Shown here: in pieces, positions 1 to 11,681 of the stretch | Position numbering within the stretch: the stretch's first letter is position 1 | Layout: every line of letters starts with the position of its first letter | NCBI RefSeq assembly: GCF_004379255.2 | Contig: NC_056035.1 | Span: 13,893,578 to 13,957,577 of the forward strand | DNA from: Salvia splendens | Taxonomy: Eukaryota; Streptophyta; Magnoliopsida; Lamiales; Lamiaceae | Reading direction: 5' to 3' | Length of the DNA: 64,000 nt | The notes under the pieces: model-generated | What the model was told of the DNA's origin: nothing | Database searches by the model: none | What the model saw: only the letters and a program-made list of their open reading frames with translations | Position numbers and translations under genes: made by a program

Positions 1-1904
1 GCAGTTCTGCGAGATGTACGTTTCTGGGTGATGTATTTTTGTGCAATGGGTGTGAATCTGGGTGTTTTGATATTGTGATGTATGTGGGTGTGATTGGCCA
101 GGGGATGGCTCGGAGGAATTAGCGTTTGGTTCGGGTGGTTTGTGTGTGTTGGCCGAGAGACTTAGGGTTTGGCCTAGGGTGGTGTAGTGGAGAGTTTTGG
201 AGGTTTGATCTCATGTTTTCGGGTGTGTTTTGGGATGTAGAATGTGTGTTGTGAATGTCGTATAAGGTTTGAGAATCGTTGGTTGGGGGAAAGTAGGTGT
301 GTGCACGTGACCGAGCCAGGTGCCGAGTCAGGTGCCGAGACAGGTGTCGAGTCAGTGCCGAGACAGGTGCCGAGCCAGGGCCGAGTCAGACGCCGAGACA
401 TGTGCCGAGCCAGGTGCCGAGACAGGCGGCCGAGGTACCGAGCCAGACGTCGAGACATGTGCCGAGCCAGGTGCCGAGACATGTGCCCGGCCAGGTGCCG
501 AGACAGGCGGCCGAGGTACCGAGCCAGACGGCCGAGACATCCGGACGAGGTGCCGAGCCAGGACCGAGCCAGGCGGCCGAGACAGCCGGCCGAGGTACCG
601 AGCCAGGCGGCCGAGACAGTCGGCCGAGACACCGAGCCAGGCCGAGACGCCGAGACAGCAACCGAGCCAGGCTCGGCCAGGACCGAGACAGCCGGCCGAG
701 GTACCGAGCCAGGCCGAGACGCCGAGCCTTTTTCCGAACCTTTTCCGAGCCAAGTGAGCCGTTTGTGCAGTAAGGGTATGCCGGGGGTGTGAGAGTTGTG
801 TGTGTGTCGTGTGCGAGTCGTGTGCGTGTCTTGGGTACGTGGTATGCGTGTCGGGTGCGTGCGTGGTGTGTTTCGGACGTGTGATTTTGTGTGATTGACT
901 TATAAGATGTTGTTAAGTGTGTGTTTGTGTAACGTGCTAGATATTGAAGTCATCCACGTAGAAAACATGCATTGTTGACTAAGTCTCGTCTTCCCTGAGT
1001 CTAATCATGATTCTCATTTATCTTTCAAAAAGGGTGAACTTTTGCGAGGCAATTGTGGTTGAAGAAGGAAACTGTTTAAAAGCTAAGCAATTGAGGTGGG
1101 CTTTCCTATCCTACTATACTGTGGGATCTCTTTAATACGGACTTTGTTCCGGAAATGTTTTTATGGAGGTGAACTGTTTGTCTTGCCAACTGTTTTACTT
1201 TGAAACCTATCTGAAGTGATTTACCACATATGTTTAATCGAATTCGGGTCTGTAGGGCTGCGAACCCTCAGGCTAGTGTACACGAGACCGGGAGCCATCT
1301 GAGAGCAAGTTGGCCGGTCTAGTTGACCTGGGGTGTGGCCACGCCCCTTGTCACCCGTTGGATCAGATAGTGTATGATGGTGGAAATAAGGGTGGCAATA
1401 TCTGAAAATGACTGCGCAGTCGAATTTGTGAAATATATTTTAGTGTACTTGGGTTATTTTCTTTACACTCAAAACCCCAAGGTTGCACTGTTATGGCATG
1501 ACAAACTATGATTTTGGCGTGTGTCCACTGAGTGCATCAAGTACTCAGCCCTGCATGTTGTTTTCTTAATGTGCAGGTTGAGCGGCGATGGGGATGACGG
1601 ATGTTGAGCAGTTAAGGTCAAAAGGTGTCTCACTTGGTTTCCGGATGGTGTCGTGTCGTCATACTCGACATTATCTACCTCTTGGTCTTTCCGCTGCTTT
1701 GTAATCCGATACAATGTTTTTATTTAACTCTGATTACTTTAATTACAGTAATGTCGTCACAGTACAATGTTTTGAAGTGAACTTCCTTCTATTAAATGTT
1801 TTGGGTCAAGTATTCTTGTTCTCCCCCTTTCTTCCCCGCTTCTTTATTCCTCCCCTAGTCGCGGTCCACCGTACTTCCTATCCTTAGGAAATGCGGGCGT
1901 GACA
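1..1904 (+). mobile_element. LTR 1 (5'-truncated by the window edge)
   Basis: Collinear with 8527-10396 and 17016-18886. It ends in ...gcgtgaca immediately before a tRNA primer-binding site, which fixes the 3' border at 1904. It carries the GC-rich minisatellite and about 1.2 kb of non-coding sequence. Compared with LTR 2 it has one extra 34-bp minisatellite segment and a few single-base differences. Confidence 0.93.
311..728 (+). repeat. GC-rich 'ccgag-ccagg/acagg' minisatellite in LTR 1
   Basis: Degenerate tandem repeat built from 10-14 bp units around gccgagcc/gccgagac with interspersed cggccgaggtacc segments. It is strongly GC-rich in an AT-rich region. It lacks stop codons in most frames on both strands, so it creates long spurious reading frames. 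Its length is about 418 bp here, 384 bp in LTR 2 and 395 bp in LTR 3, so it changes by whole segments. Confidence 0.88.
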
Positions 1905-1907
1905 GTG

Positions 1908-1919
1908 TGGTATCAGAGC
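1908..1919 (+). other. Primer-binding site, copy 1 (initiator tRNA-Met)
   Basis: tggtatcagagc, three bases after the LTR end, is complementary to the 3' end of plant initiator methionine tRNA, the usual minus-strand primer of this retrotransposon group. The leader from 1920 to 2450 holds nothing else I recognise. Confidence 0.9.
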
Positions 1920-2450
1920 GCAGTTTTCTTTCTGCACTGGATCCAAGAGTCTTTTTCTGTCTTGATCTAGTTTGTATCCCTGGATCAAAATAAATAATTG
2001 AGTAAGTTTTCAAAAGTGTCACTGGCTCAACATCCGACTCGTCGCACTCAACCTGAAATGAGGTAATGAAAAATTTTGGATTTTTGGAAAGTTAAGTAAA
2101 TGTTGGTGCATGTAGAAGGGTGCAAATTGATGTGAAAAGTTGGAAATTATTTGAGTTATGAATTGTTGTTTGTGTCGAATTTATATGAAAGCATGTGGCT
2201 GATGTGTGATGATATGATGACGTGAATGTTGAGGTGAGCTTGTTATGTGAGAATGTGTTGGCCTTTTGAATGATTGAATTTAGACGTAAGAGGTTTTCAC
2301 TAGTGCTTCTTGGACCAATAGTAGATAAGAATTTTAGGCTTTTGAACACCAACGGGTTGGAGTTAGAGTAGCGATACGTCTGCTTTTACACATCTTTCTC
2401 TTCTTCGGTTATGCCTCTGTATTTATACGCGAGGCGATTGTTTTTTTTAG

Positions 2451-2711
2451 ATGGCACGTATGATCCGAACCCCGCGACGGAGTGATCGTGATAGACTTAG
2501 GGCACAGAGGGTGCTCAGAGAGTATAGAGTGTATCGGAAGAAGGATCACATACCGTTGATCGAGTTCGTAGCACACTTCGACACCCTCTGGAGGGCAGCT
2601 CAGGAGTTCGGAGTGACGGAGCATGACGGCATTGAGAAGCTAATAGAATTGCTCCCTGACAGCTGGAAGGAGTGGGCTGAAAGAACGGCGAGGAGGTACA
2701 CGTACCGATGA
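2451..2711 (+). CDS. Upstream accessory ORF a, copy 1 (gag-like?)
   Basis: An 86-codon frame in the leader, about 550 bp after the primer-binding site and before gag-pol. The N-terminus is basic. The middle (LIEFVAHFDTLWRAAQEFGV, then an ELLPDSWKEW stretch) has the helix-rich look of a retrotransposon capsid fragment, but this is a resemblance only. It ends in TGA, and the next frame starts one base later (TGACATG). The frame is kept in copy 2. It could be a real accessory protein, a decayed gag duplicate or the first half of a frameshifted product. Confidence 0.45.
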   Translation: MARMIRTPRRSDRDRLRAQRVLREYRVYRKKDHIPLIEFVAHFDTLWRAAQEFGVTEHDGIEKLIELLPDSWKEWAERTARRYTYR

Positions 2712-2712
2712 C

Positions 2713-2970
2713 ATGGTGGGCGACATGGCTGGCTTTCGGAAGGCCGTGTATTGTGCACTGGTAGACTCTCGCGAGGAGCAGCCCCCACAGGATGTGCAAG
2801 AGAGGATCGTGTATCAGGACAAGTACGTGAGCATGTACGAGGGTGAGCAAGGGTTTGAAGATGACTATGAGGAGGAACCCGAGGTGGCTCCGCAAGGGAA
2901 TTCCGAGGAGGACGATGACGAAGATCCGGAGGAAGGGCCTATGGATGAAGATGATCGAGTCGTAGTCTAG
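2713..2970 (+). CDS. Upstream accessory ORF b, copy 1 (acidic)
   Basis: An 85-codon frame starting one base after the stop of the preceding ORF, in a different frame. The C-terminal half is very acidic, with runs of Asp and Glu, and there is no recognisable domain. The spacing suggests reinitiation or programmed frameshifting from the preceding ORF. The region 2971-3189 up to gag-pol is T-rich leader without other features. Confidence 0.42.
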   Translation: MVGDMAGFRKAVYCALVDSREEQPPQDVQERIVYQDKYVSMYEGEQGFEDDYEEEPEVAPQGNSEEDDDEDPEEGPMDEDDRVVV

Positions 2971-3189
2971 AAATAAAATAGTTCGATGTCTTTTTAGTTT
3001 TTACTTTTAGTGTGAACTGCTCTTGTGAAACAACGTTTAACCTTCTTTCTTTTAATGAGGATTTGGATTTGATTTATATCCTATGTGTTGTATCTTGAAC
3101 CACACGAAGTTTTTCTTTTTGAGAAATTTTTGAGAAGGTGGTAATTGTGGATGATATTTGTAGTAACACTTTATGGATATTGAATCAGA

Positions 3190-6100
3190 ATGCCGCCAAG
3201 ACGTGGACGCCACCCACGACAAGGACCCAACGCTGAGGCACCACCTCCACCACCGCCTCCACCACCACCTCCACCCCCGCCTCAGCAGGAAAGATTCATA
3301 GTGACGTTCTCCAGGCAGAACCCCCCTAAATTCGATGGACAAGGAGATCCATCAAAAGCTGAGGAGTGGATACGCGGCCTCGAGCGTATTTTCAGGGTCA
3401 TGGAGTGTACAGATAGGGAGCGCATTGCTTGCGCCACCTTTCAACTATCAGGTGCTGCCGATTACTGGTGGGAGACTCGGCAAAGAACTATGAATCCTGC
3501 ATGCCTGGAAGCGCTATCATGGGAGGAGTTTAAAGTGGAGATTGATAACAAATATGTCCCAAAGACGTACAGACGGGCCAAGGTGGTAGAATTCCACACG
3601 CTGAGCCAAGGCCGAATGACTGTAACCGAGTACGACCGAGCCCTCGCGCAGATGGCACGATATGCGCCTGAGTTGATGGACACCGACGAGAAATGGGCGG
3701 TGAAGTTCCGGGCCGGGCTCAAAGATGAGATAAAGGCCGCTTTGGCTAGCCGAGGAGAACTCTCCTACTCGGAGATCTTGACTTGTGCACTGGACGTGGA
3801 AGATGCACTCCCTAAACCAAGAGTAGTGGCGACAACAAACGCGACACCCCTACAAGCTCAGCCAAGTCATCAAGGGAAGAGGAGGTGGGATGGTGATCAA
3901 ACTCAGTATGGTGGCAAGAGGCCACAACTCATGAGGAACCTACCCTACAATGGCGGGAGACAGAATACCTATCACCCGAGGGCAAACTTTCCGCCGAGGA
4001 ACCCTCAATGTGGAAGGTGCTTCAAGTACCACACCGGAGAGTGTCGAGACCCCAGGTGTTTCAGCTGTGGTGGAAGTGGCCATTACTTCCGAAGTTGCCC
4101 AAATAAGAACATGGGAACGGGAACGAGCCAGAACCAGTTAGGCTTCCGTCCACCATCCCAGGCACTACCTGCACCTCAACCGCAACAACGCCGCCAAGGA
4201 CTGCCGTCGCAAGCAAGGGCCTACGCCTTGAAGGGGAAACAACCGGCAAGCGGGCAAGAAACCTTTGGACAAGGAAATTTGGCAGGTATGGGCACACTTC
4301 TCAACATGCCTATAGTTGTCTTGTTTGATACGGGTGCATCGCATTCCTTTATATCAACTGCTTGTGTGGATACTTTAAGATTACCTACTATTAAGACCGA
4401 ACCCACTATGAGTGTGACCTCACCTGTAGGCGGGACTATAGATATATCCCGATCTTGTGCGAGTGTGAACTTTGGAATAGGTGAACTCAGTTTATTGGCT
4501 CTTAATTTGCAAGTAATGACGATGGGGAGTGTAGACATAATCTTAGGTATGGATTGGTTAGCGGAGAACCACGTTACCCTTCATTGTAGAGAAAGGGAAA
4601 TTTCGTTTGAAACCCCAGGAAAAGAGCCGACGAAGTTTTACGGAATCTCAATGAGCCGACGCAAGTCCATTGTCTCCGCGCTGCAAGCCACTACAATGAT
4701 GAGGAAGGGATGTCCAGCGTACCTTGTTTATTTGAATGGGGAGGAGAAGAAAGACAGGAAGATAGAAGATGTGGCGATAGTGAGTGAATATCCCGATGTC
4801 TTCCCCGATGCTTTGCCGGGACCCCCACCCGACAGGCAGGTAGAATTCACGATCGATCTGGAGCCCGGATCGGCACCAATATCCAAAGCACCTTATAGGA
4901 TGGCGCCAAAGGAGTTGGAGGAGCTTAAGGTGCAACTACAAGAGCTACTGGAATTGGGATTCATTAGACCTAGCGTGTCGCCATGGGGAGCACCAGTGTT
5001 GTTTGTAAAGAAGAAGGATGGAACGATGAGGATGTGCATCGACTATCGAGAGCTAAACAAACTGACACTGAAGAACAAGTATCCACTACCAAGGATAGAA
5101 GACTTGTTTGACCAACTTCGAGGGGCAGGAGTCTTCTCTAAGATGGATTTGAGGTCTGGGTACCATCAGCTGAGGGTTCGGCGAGAAGATGTACCCAAGA
5201 CGGCTTTTCGAACAAGGTATGGTCATTATGAGTTCGTTGTGATGCCTTCTGGACTGACGAACGCCCCGGCAGTGTTCATGGACCTTATGAATCGCGTGTT
5301 CCATCCATATTTGGATCGGTTTGTCCTAGTTTTCATCGATGATGTGCTCGTTTACTCGAAGAACGTGGAGGAGCACAAAGAGCACTTGAGAACCGTCCTA
5401 GCAACTCTAAGGGACGAGAAACTATATGCCAAGTTCAGTAAATGCGAGTTTTGGCTCAAGGAAGTGAATTTTTTTGGACATGTAGTAACCTCAGATGGAA
5501 TCCGCGTAGACCCGGCCAAGGTGGAAGCGGTGCAGGAATGGAAGTCGCCTTCTACACAAAATGAAATTCGAAGCTTCTTAGGACTGGCGGGCTATTATCG
5601 AAGATTCATTGAGGGATTCTCGAAGATAGCAAGGCCAATGACACAACAACTGAAAAAGGGAGTCAAGATGATTTGGACACCAGAATGTGAGGCGAGCTTT
5701 CAGTTGTTGAAGGAGAAATTGACCACCGCACCAATTCTAGCTGTGCCGGAGTCAGGGACTGACTATGCGGTGTATACGGATGCGTCGAAGGTGGGACTTG
5801 GATGTGTGCTTATGCAGAAGGGGAAAGTGATTGCATATGCATCGAGACAATTGAAGCCCCATGAGCTGAACTATCCGACACATGACTTAGAACTGGCAGC
5901 CGTGGTACATGCACTGAAGATCTGGAGACATCATCTCTATGGAGTCCGTTGTGAGATATACACGGACCATAAGAGTCTAAAGTACTTCTTTGAGCAAAAG
6001 GAGTTGAACATGCGCCAGCGTAGGTGGCTCGAGTTGGTGAAGGACTACGATTGTGGTATAAATTACCATCCGGGAAAAGCAAACGTAGTGGCCGATGCTC

Positions 6101-7677
6101 TTAGTAGGAAGTCTCAATCTCAGCTGGCCACCTTTCTTACTACCGAGGAGAGTCTAATCCAAGAGTTCAGTAAGATGCGGTTGGAAGTAGTGAGAATGCC
6201 CGAGACTGTGGAAGGAATAGTAGCCACGTTGGTGATGGAACCCGACTTAAGAGCCAGAATTGTGGAAGCTCAACGGCGAGATACGTTACTAGAAAAGATT
6301 CGCTCAGAAGTGAGGGCGGGTGAACTCGGAAACTTTCACGAGGCAGCGGATAATGGTCTCACATACAAGGGAAGGTTGTGTGTGCCTAAGGATGAAGGCC
6401 TGAGGATCGAAATCATGAGAGAAGCACATGAAACCCCATACGCTGCACACCCAGGAAGCACCAAGATGTATCAAGACTTGAAGAGGCAATTTTGGTGGAA
6501 CGGTATGAAAAAGCATGTTGCAGCTTTTGTGGAGAGATGCCTAGCATGTCAACAAGTAAAGGCGCTACACCAACGGCCCTATGGGAGATTGCAACCCCTT
6601 GAGATTCCAGAATGGAAGTGGGAACATATTGCAATGGACTTTGTGATAGGACTGCCAAAATCCCAGCGAGGAAACACTGTGATTTGGGTGATTATAGATC
6701 GTCTCACCAAATCTGCTCATTTTGTACCGGTTCGTGCTACATATGGATCCAGCCAGTTGGCAAAGATATATGTGCGGGAGATTATACGCTTGCATGGAGT
6801 ACCAACGACAATTACATCCGATCGCGACACTAAATTCACTTCTAGATTTTGGACGAGCATGCAGCGCGAGTTGGGGACTAAGTTGAATTTTAGTACTGCC
6901 TTCCACCCACAAACCGATGGGCAGTCAGAGAGAACGATTCAAGCCTTAGAGGATATGCTGCGAGCCGTGGTGCTAGATCGAGGCTGGGGTTGGGAAGAAG
7001 TGTTGCCATTGGTTGAGTTCGCGTACAATAATAGTTACCAGGCGACTATCAAGATGGCTCCATATGAGGCATTGTATGGAAAGAAGTGTAGATCGCCACT
7101 TTATTGGGATGAAGTGGGTGAGAGAAGAATTCTCGGACCAGACTCTGTAGAAGAGATGATAGAGATTGTCCGACAAATCCGTGGGAGGATCAAGGAGGCA
7201 CAGGACCGACAGAAATCATATGCTGATGTTCGGAGGACCGATTTACATTTCGAAGTCGGAGAAAAGGTCTTTCTGAAAGTTTCCCCTTCTAAAGGAATAA
7301 TTCGTTTTGGAGTGAAAGGAAAGCTGAGACCCCGATTTATCGGTCCGTACGAGATTTTGGATAGAGTCGGCGCGGTAGCATACAGATTGGCCCTACCACC
7401 AAGCTTTGGGAATGTGCACAACGTCTTCCATGTGTCACAATTGAGGAAGTACGTGTTTGACCCCACCCACATAGTTCACCAAGAAGAGATGATGGTCCTA
7501 AATCCCGACCTAAGTTATGAGGAGAAGCCCGAGGCCATTTTGGATCGAAGGGTGCAAGAATTGAGGAATAAGTCAATTGTTTCGGTGAAGGTACGGTGGA
7601 GGAATCATGGAGTCGAAGAAGCAACATGGGAATTAGAAGATAAGATGAGAGAGAAGTTTCCGGAGCTGTTTGAGTGA
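3190..7677 (+). CDS. Ty3-gypsy gag-pol polyprotein, copy 1 (Tekay/Del chromovirus)
   Basis: Intact 1495-residue polyprotein that makes the capsid and the enzymes for reverse transcription and integration. Order: a proline run (about residues 18-31), Retrotrans_gag region, two zinc knuckles (274-285 and a canonical CCHC at 290-303), aspartic protease (DTGA at 380), reverse transcriptase (FIDD catalytic pair D717/D718), RNase H (YTDAS, Asp864), integrase with a His-Cys zinc region from His1080 and the DDE triad D1150-D1211-E1247 (60- and 35-residue spacing), and a C-terminal chromodomain-like segment (about 1448-1495) ending in EATWELED...FPELF. That tail and the tRNA-iMet primer site place it in the Tekay/Del branch. 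Oddity: the usual MPFGLTNAP motif reads MPSGLTNAP (Ser687). Confidence 0.95.
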   Translation: MPPRRGRHPRQGPNAEAPPPPPPPPPPPPPPQQERFIVTFSRQNPPKFDGQGDPSKAEEWIRGLERIFRVMECTDRERIACATFQLSGAADYWWETRQRTMNPACLEALSWEEFKVEIDNKYVPKTYRRAKVVEFHTLSQGRMTVTEYDRALAQMARYAPELMDTDEKWAVKFRAGLKDEIKAALASRGELSYSEILTCALDVEDALPKPRVVATTNATPLQAQPSHQGKRRWDGDQTQYGGKRPQLMRNLPYNGGRQNTYHPRANFPPRNPQCGRCFKYHTGECRDPRCFSCGGSGHYFRSCPNKNMGTGTSQNQLGFRPPSQALPAPQPQQRRQGLPSQARAYALKGKQPASGQETFGQGNLAGMGTLLNMPIVVLFDTGASHSFISTACVDTLRLPTIKTEPTMSVTSPVGGTIDISRSCASVNFGIGELSLLALNLQVMTMGSVDIILGMDWLAENHVTLHCREREISFETPGKEPTKFYGISMSRRKSIVSALQATTMMRKGCPAYLVYLNGEEKKDRKIEDVAIVSEYPDVFPDALPGPPPDRQVEFTIDLEPGSAPISKAPYRMAPKELEELKVQLQELLELGFIRPSVSPWGAPVLFVKKKDGTMRMCIDYRELNKLTLKNKYPLPRIEDLFDQLRGAGVFSKMDLRSGYHQLRVRREDVPKTAFRTRYGHYEFVVMPSGLTNAPAVFMDLMNRVFHPYLDRFVLVFIDDVLVYSKNVEEHKEHLRTVLATLRDEKLYAKFSKCEFWLKEVNFFGHVVTSDGIRVDPAKVEAVQEWKSPSTQNEIRSFLGLAGYYRRFIEGFSKIARPMTQQLKKGVKMIWTPECEASFQLLKEKLTTAPILAVPESGTDYAVYTDASKVGLGCVLMQKGKVIAYASRQLKPHELNYPTHDLELAAVVHALKIWRHHLYGVRCEIYTDHKSLKYFFEQKELNMRQRRWLELVKDYDCGINYHPGKANVVADALSRKSQSQLATFLTTEESLIQEFSKMRLEVVRMPETVEGIVATLVMEPDLRARIVEAQRRDTLLEKIRSEVRAGELGNFHEAADNGLTYKGRLCVPKDEGLRIEIMREAHETPYAAHPGSTKMYQDLKRQFWWNGMKKHVAAFVERCLACQQVKALHQRPYGRLQPLEIPEWKWEHIAMDFVIGLPKSQRGNTVIWVIIDRLTKSAHFVPVRATYGSSQLAKIYVREIIRLHGVPTTITSDRDTKFTSRFWTSMQRELGTKLNFSTAFHPQTDGQSERTIQALEDMLRAVVLDRGWGWEEVLPLVEFAYNNSYQATIKMAPYEALYGKKCRSPLYWDEVGERRILGPDSVEEMIEIVRQIRGRIKEAQDRQKSYADVRRTDLHFEVGEKVFLKVSPSKGIIRFGVKGKLRPRFIGPYEILDRVGAVAYRLALPPSFGNVHNVFHVSQLRKYVFDPTHIVHQEEMMVLNPDLSYEEKPEAILDRRVQELRNKSIVSVKVRWRNHGVEEATWELEDKMREKFPELFE

Positions 7678-7708
7678 TCTAGGCAAATTTCGAGACGAAA
7701 TTTTTTTT

Positions 7709-7721
7709 AAGGTGGGAGGAA
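7709..7721 (+). other. Polypurine tract, copy 1
   Basis: aaggtgggaggaa directly before the LTR start tgtagtatcc; it primes plus-strand DNA synthesis. Confidence 0.85.
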
Positions 7722-10396
7722 TGTAGTATCCGAAAAAAAAAAATAGAATTTTATCTTTTTAAGTAAGGTTTGATTTTTTTTTTGTGAATATCTTGTTTAA
7801 GATATGGTTTGGAAAGTCTTATTTGGTTTATATTATTTTTGTGGTTATGTTTTTACCTAAGCAATGTGTAATTGGGATAATTAATTAATTTATGAATTAA
7901 ATATCTTAATTAGCTAATTTTCTCTCCCTCTCCCTCTCTTTTTTTTCGAAACCTTCTCTCCCTCTCCCCACTATTTTCTCAACCTCCCCACTCCTCACAA
8001 CCGATCCAAAATAGAAAACTATCTACTCTCTCAATCTCTCCCTCTCACCATCACTCGTTCTCTCTTCTCTCTCGCAATTGTTCTCAACACCGGTAAGGTT
8101 TCTCTCTTTCTCCCTCTCGGTTCTCTTTTTCCACTCACTCCCTCTCATCGATTTCTTGGATTCGTCAAGGTGTTACTCTCTCTCGTACCGAATTGGAGTC
8201 GGAGTAGGGAAGGCTTTCGAACTACATTTGAACTCTCCGGGAAAGGTAACCCAAGACCCTAACTCATACCAATTCCGAACCACATGCATTTAGGACGAAT
8301 TCGAGTGTTTTAGATGCTGAATAGGATTTGTGGCTATGTGTTTATGTTGAGTATGTTTTTGGTGGTGACTGGCAGTGGGTTCCGACCCCTTTTTGACTGA
8401 TCAAACGATCTCTTTTTAGTACGAAATTTTAACTGTATAAACTTGGGTGTGTCTTCTGTGTGGTGTGTAAATTTCAGCTTCATTGGACGTCGGATGATTT
8501 TATAATGATTTTTGTAAGTAAACTGCGCAGTTCTGCGAGATGTACGTTTCTGGGTGATGTATTTTTGTGCAATGGGTGTGAATCTGGGTGTTTTGATATT
8601 GTGATGTATGTGGGTGTGATTGGCCAGGGGATGGCTCGGAGGAATTAGCGTTTGGTTCGGGTGGTTTGTGTGTGTTGGCCGAGAGACCTAGGGTTTGGCC
8701 TAGGGTGGTGTAGTGGAGAGTTTTGGAGGTTTGATCTCATGTTTTCGGGTGTGTTTTGGGATGTAGAATGTGTGTTGTGAATGTCGTATAAGGTTTGAGA
8801 ATCGTTGGTTGGGGGAAAGTAGGTGTGTGCACGTGACCGAGCCAGGTGCCGAGTCAGGTGCCGAGACAGGTGTCGAGTCAGTGCCGAGACAGGTGCCGAG
8901 CCAGGGCCGAGTCAGACGCCGAGACATGTGCCGAGCCAGGTGCCGAGACAGGCGGCCGAGGTACCGAGCCAGACGTCGAGACATGTGCCGAGCCAGGTGC
9001 CGAGACATGTGCCCGGCCAGGTGCCGAGACAGGCGGCCGAGGTACCGAGCCAGACGGCCGAGACATCCGGACGAGGTGCCGAGCCAGGACCGAGCCAGGC
9101 GGCCGAGACAGTCGGCCGAGACACCGAGCCAGGCCGAGACGCCGAGACAGCAACCGAGCCAGGCTCGGCCAGGACCGAGACAGCCGGCCGAGGTACCGAG
9201 CCAGGCCGAGACGCCGAGCCTTTTTCCGAACCTTTTCCGAGCCAAGTGAGCCGTTTGTGCAGTAAGGGTATGCCGGGGGTGTGAGAGTTGTGTGTGTGTC
9301 GTGTGCGAGTCGTGTGCGTGTCTTGGGTACGTGGTATGCGTGTCGGGTGCGTGCGTGGTGTGTTTCGGACGTGTGATTTTGTGTGATTGACTTATAAGAT
9401 GTTGTTAAGTGTGTGTTTGTGTAACGTGCTAGATATTGAAGTCATCCACGTAGAAAACATGCATTGTTGACTAAGTTTCGTCTTCCCTGAGTCTAATCAT
9501 GATTCTCATTTATCTTTCAAAAAGGGTGAACTTTTGCGAGGCAATTGTGGTTGAAGAAGGAAACTGTTTAAAAGCTAAGCAATTGAGGTGGGCTTTCCTA
9601 TCCTACTATACTGTGGGATCTCTTTAATACGGACTTTGTTCCGGAAATGTTTTTATGGAGGTGAACTGTTTGTCTTGCCAACTGTTTTACTTTGAAACCT
9701 ATCTGAAGTGATTTACCACATATGTTTAATCGAATTCGGGTCTGTAGGGCTGCGAACCCTCAGGCTAGTGTACACGAGACCGGGAGCCATCTGAGAGCAA
9801 GTTGGCCGGTCTAGTTGACCTGGGGTGTGGCCACGCCCCTTGTCACCCGTTGGATCAGATAGTGTATGATGGTGGAAATAAGGGTGGCAATATCTGAAAA
9901 TGACTGCGCAGTCGAATTTGTGAAATATATTTTAGTGTACTTGGGTTATTTTCTTTACACTCAAAACCCCAAGGTTGCACTGTTATGGCATGACAAACTA
10001 TGATTTTGGCGTGTGTCCACTGAGTGCATCAAGTACTCAGCCCTGCATGTTGTTTTCTTAATGTGCAGGTTGAGCGGCGATGGGGATGACGGATGTTGAG
10101 CAGTTAAGGTCAAAAGGTGTCTCACTTGGTTTCCGGATGGTGTCGTGTCGTCATACTCGACATTATCTACCTCTTGGTCTTTCCGCTGCTTTGTAATCCG
10201 ATACAATGTTTTTATTTAACTCTGATTACTTTAATTACAGTAATGTCGTCACAGTACAATGTTTTGAAGTGAACTTCCTTCTATTAAATGTTTTGGGTCA
10301 AGTATTCTTGTTCTCCCCCTTTCTTCCCCGCTTCTTTATTCCTCCCCTAGTCGCGGTCCACCGTACTTCCTATCCTTAGGAAATGCGGGCGTGACA
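7722..10396 (+). mobile_element. LTR 2 (shared middle LTR, complete, 2675 bp)
   Basis: Begins TGTAGTATCC after the polypurine tract and ends GCGTGACA before the second primer-binding site, so it has TG...CA ends. The first 350 bp are AT-rich with homopolymers. Next comes a CT-rich stretch (about 7920-8160) with a possible splice donor (ccggtaagg, about 8090), then the minisatellite and a long non-coding part. It serves as 3' LTR of copy 1 and 5' LTR of copy 2. Long for the superfamily, but long LTRs occur in Tekay elements. Confidence 0.94.
8837..9220 (+). repeat. GC-rich minisatellite in LTR 2
   Basis: Same degenerate gccgag-type array as in LTR 1 but shorter by one 34-bp segment near 9110. 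The length difference between near-identical LTRs indicates slippage or recombination within the array. Confidence 0.88.
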
Positions 10397-10399
10397 GTG

Positions 10400-10411
10400 T
10401 GGTATCAGAGC
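10400..10411 (+). other. Primer-binding site, copy 2 (initiator tRNA-Met)
   Basis: tggtatcagagc three bases after the middle LTR, identical to copy 1. Its retention means copy 2 could still prime reverse transcription. Confidence 0.9.
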
Positions 10412-10943
10412 GCAGTTTTCTTTCTGCACTGGATCCAAGAGTCTTTTTCTGTCTTGATCTAGTTTGTATCCCTGGATCAAAATAAATAATTGAGTAAGTT
10501 TTCAAAAGTGTCACTGGCTCAACATCCGACTCGTCGCACTCAACCTGAAATGAGGTAATGAAAAATTTTGGATTTTTGGAAAGTTTAAGTAAATGTTGGT
10601 GCATGTAGAAGGGTGCAAATTGATGTGAAAAGTTGGAAATTATTTGAGTTATGAATTGTTGTTTGTGTCGAATTTATATGAAAGCATGTGGCTGATGTGT
10701 GATGATATGATGACGTGAATGTTGAGGTGAGCTTGTTATGTGAGAATGTGTTGGCCTTTTGAATGATTGAATTTAGACGTAAGAGGTTTTCACTAGTGCT
10801 TCTTGGACCAATAGTAGATAAGAATTTTAGGCTTTTGAACACCAACGGGTTGGAGTTAGAGTAGCGATACGTCTGCTTTTACACATCTTTCTCTTCTTCG
10901 GTTATGCCTCTGTATTTATACGCGAGGCGATTGTTTTTTTTAG

Positions 10944-11204
10944 ATGGCACGTATGATCCGAACCCCGCGACGGAGTGATCGTGATAGACTTAGGGCACAG
11001 AGGGTGCTCAGAGAGTATAGAGTGTATCGGAAGAAGGATCACATACCGTTGATCGAGTTCGTAGCACACTTCGACACCCTCTGGAGGGCAGCTCAGGAGT
11101 TCGGAGTGACGGAGCATGACGGCATTGAGAAGCTAATAGAATTGCTCCCTGACAGCTGGAAGGAGTGGGCTGAAAGAACGGCGAGGAGGTACACGTACCG
11201 ATGA
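10944..11204 (+). CDS. Upstream accessory ORF a, copy 2
   Basis: Its translation is identical to the 86-residue frame at 2451-2711. There is no difference between the copies even though the surrounding leader has single-base indels (for example one extra T near 10585). That is compatible with constraint, but equally with youth. Confidence 0.45.
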   Translation: MARMIRTPRRSDRDRLRAQRVLREYRVYRKKDHIPLIEFVAHFDTLWRAAQEFGVTEHDGIEKLIELLPDSWKEWAERTARRYTYR

Positions 11205-11205
11205 C

Positions 11206-11463
11206 ATGGTGGGCGACATGGCTGGCTTTCGGAAGGCCGTGTATTGTGCACTGGTAGACTCTCGCGAGGAGCAGCCCCCACAGGATGTGCAAGAGAGGAT
11301 CGTGTATCAGGACAAGTACGTGAGCATGTACGAGGGTGAGCAAGGGTTTGAAGATGACTATGAGGAGGAACCCGAGGTGGCTCCGCAAGGGAATTCCGAG
11401 GAGGACGATGACGAAGATCCGGAGGAAGGGCCTATGGATGAAGATGATCGAGTCGTAGTCTAG
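11206..11463 (+). CDS. Upstream accessory ORF b, copy 2 (acidic)
   Basis: Its translation is identical to the acidic 85-residue frame at 2713-2970, with the same TGACATG stop-start junction. The leader between 11464 and 11681 contains a 1-bp deletion in a T run relative to copy 1 and no other feature. Confidence 0.42.
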   Translation: MVGDMAGFRKAVYCALVDSREEQPPQDVQERIVYQDKYVSMYEGEQGFEDDYEEEPEVAPQGNSEEDDDEDPEEGPMDEDDRVVV

Positions 11464-11681
11464 AAATAAAATAGTTCGATGTCTTTTTAGTTTTTACTTT
11501 TAGTGTGAACTGCTCTTGTGAAACAACGTTTAACCTTCTTTCTTTTAATGAGGATTTGGATTTGATTTATATCCTATGTGTTGTATCTTGAACCACACGA
11601 AGTTTTTCTTTTGAGAAATTTTTGAGAAGGTGGTAATTGTGGATGATATTTGTAGTAACACTTTATGGATATTGAATCAGA

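Noticed and set aside
174..792. Long overlapping reading frames on both strands in the LTR minisatellite (also at 8700-9284 and 17262-17774)
   Set aside because: Five or more frames are open at once because the gccgag repeat has no stop codons. The predicted proteins are Arg/Pro/Gly-rich repeat translations, and the frames change between LTR copies.
2515..2895. 126-codon minus-strand frame over the accessory ORFs
   Set aside because: Antisense shadow; the plus-strand frames fit the element's transcription direction and show acidic and helix-rich composition.
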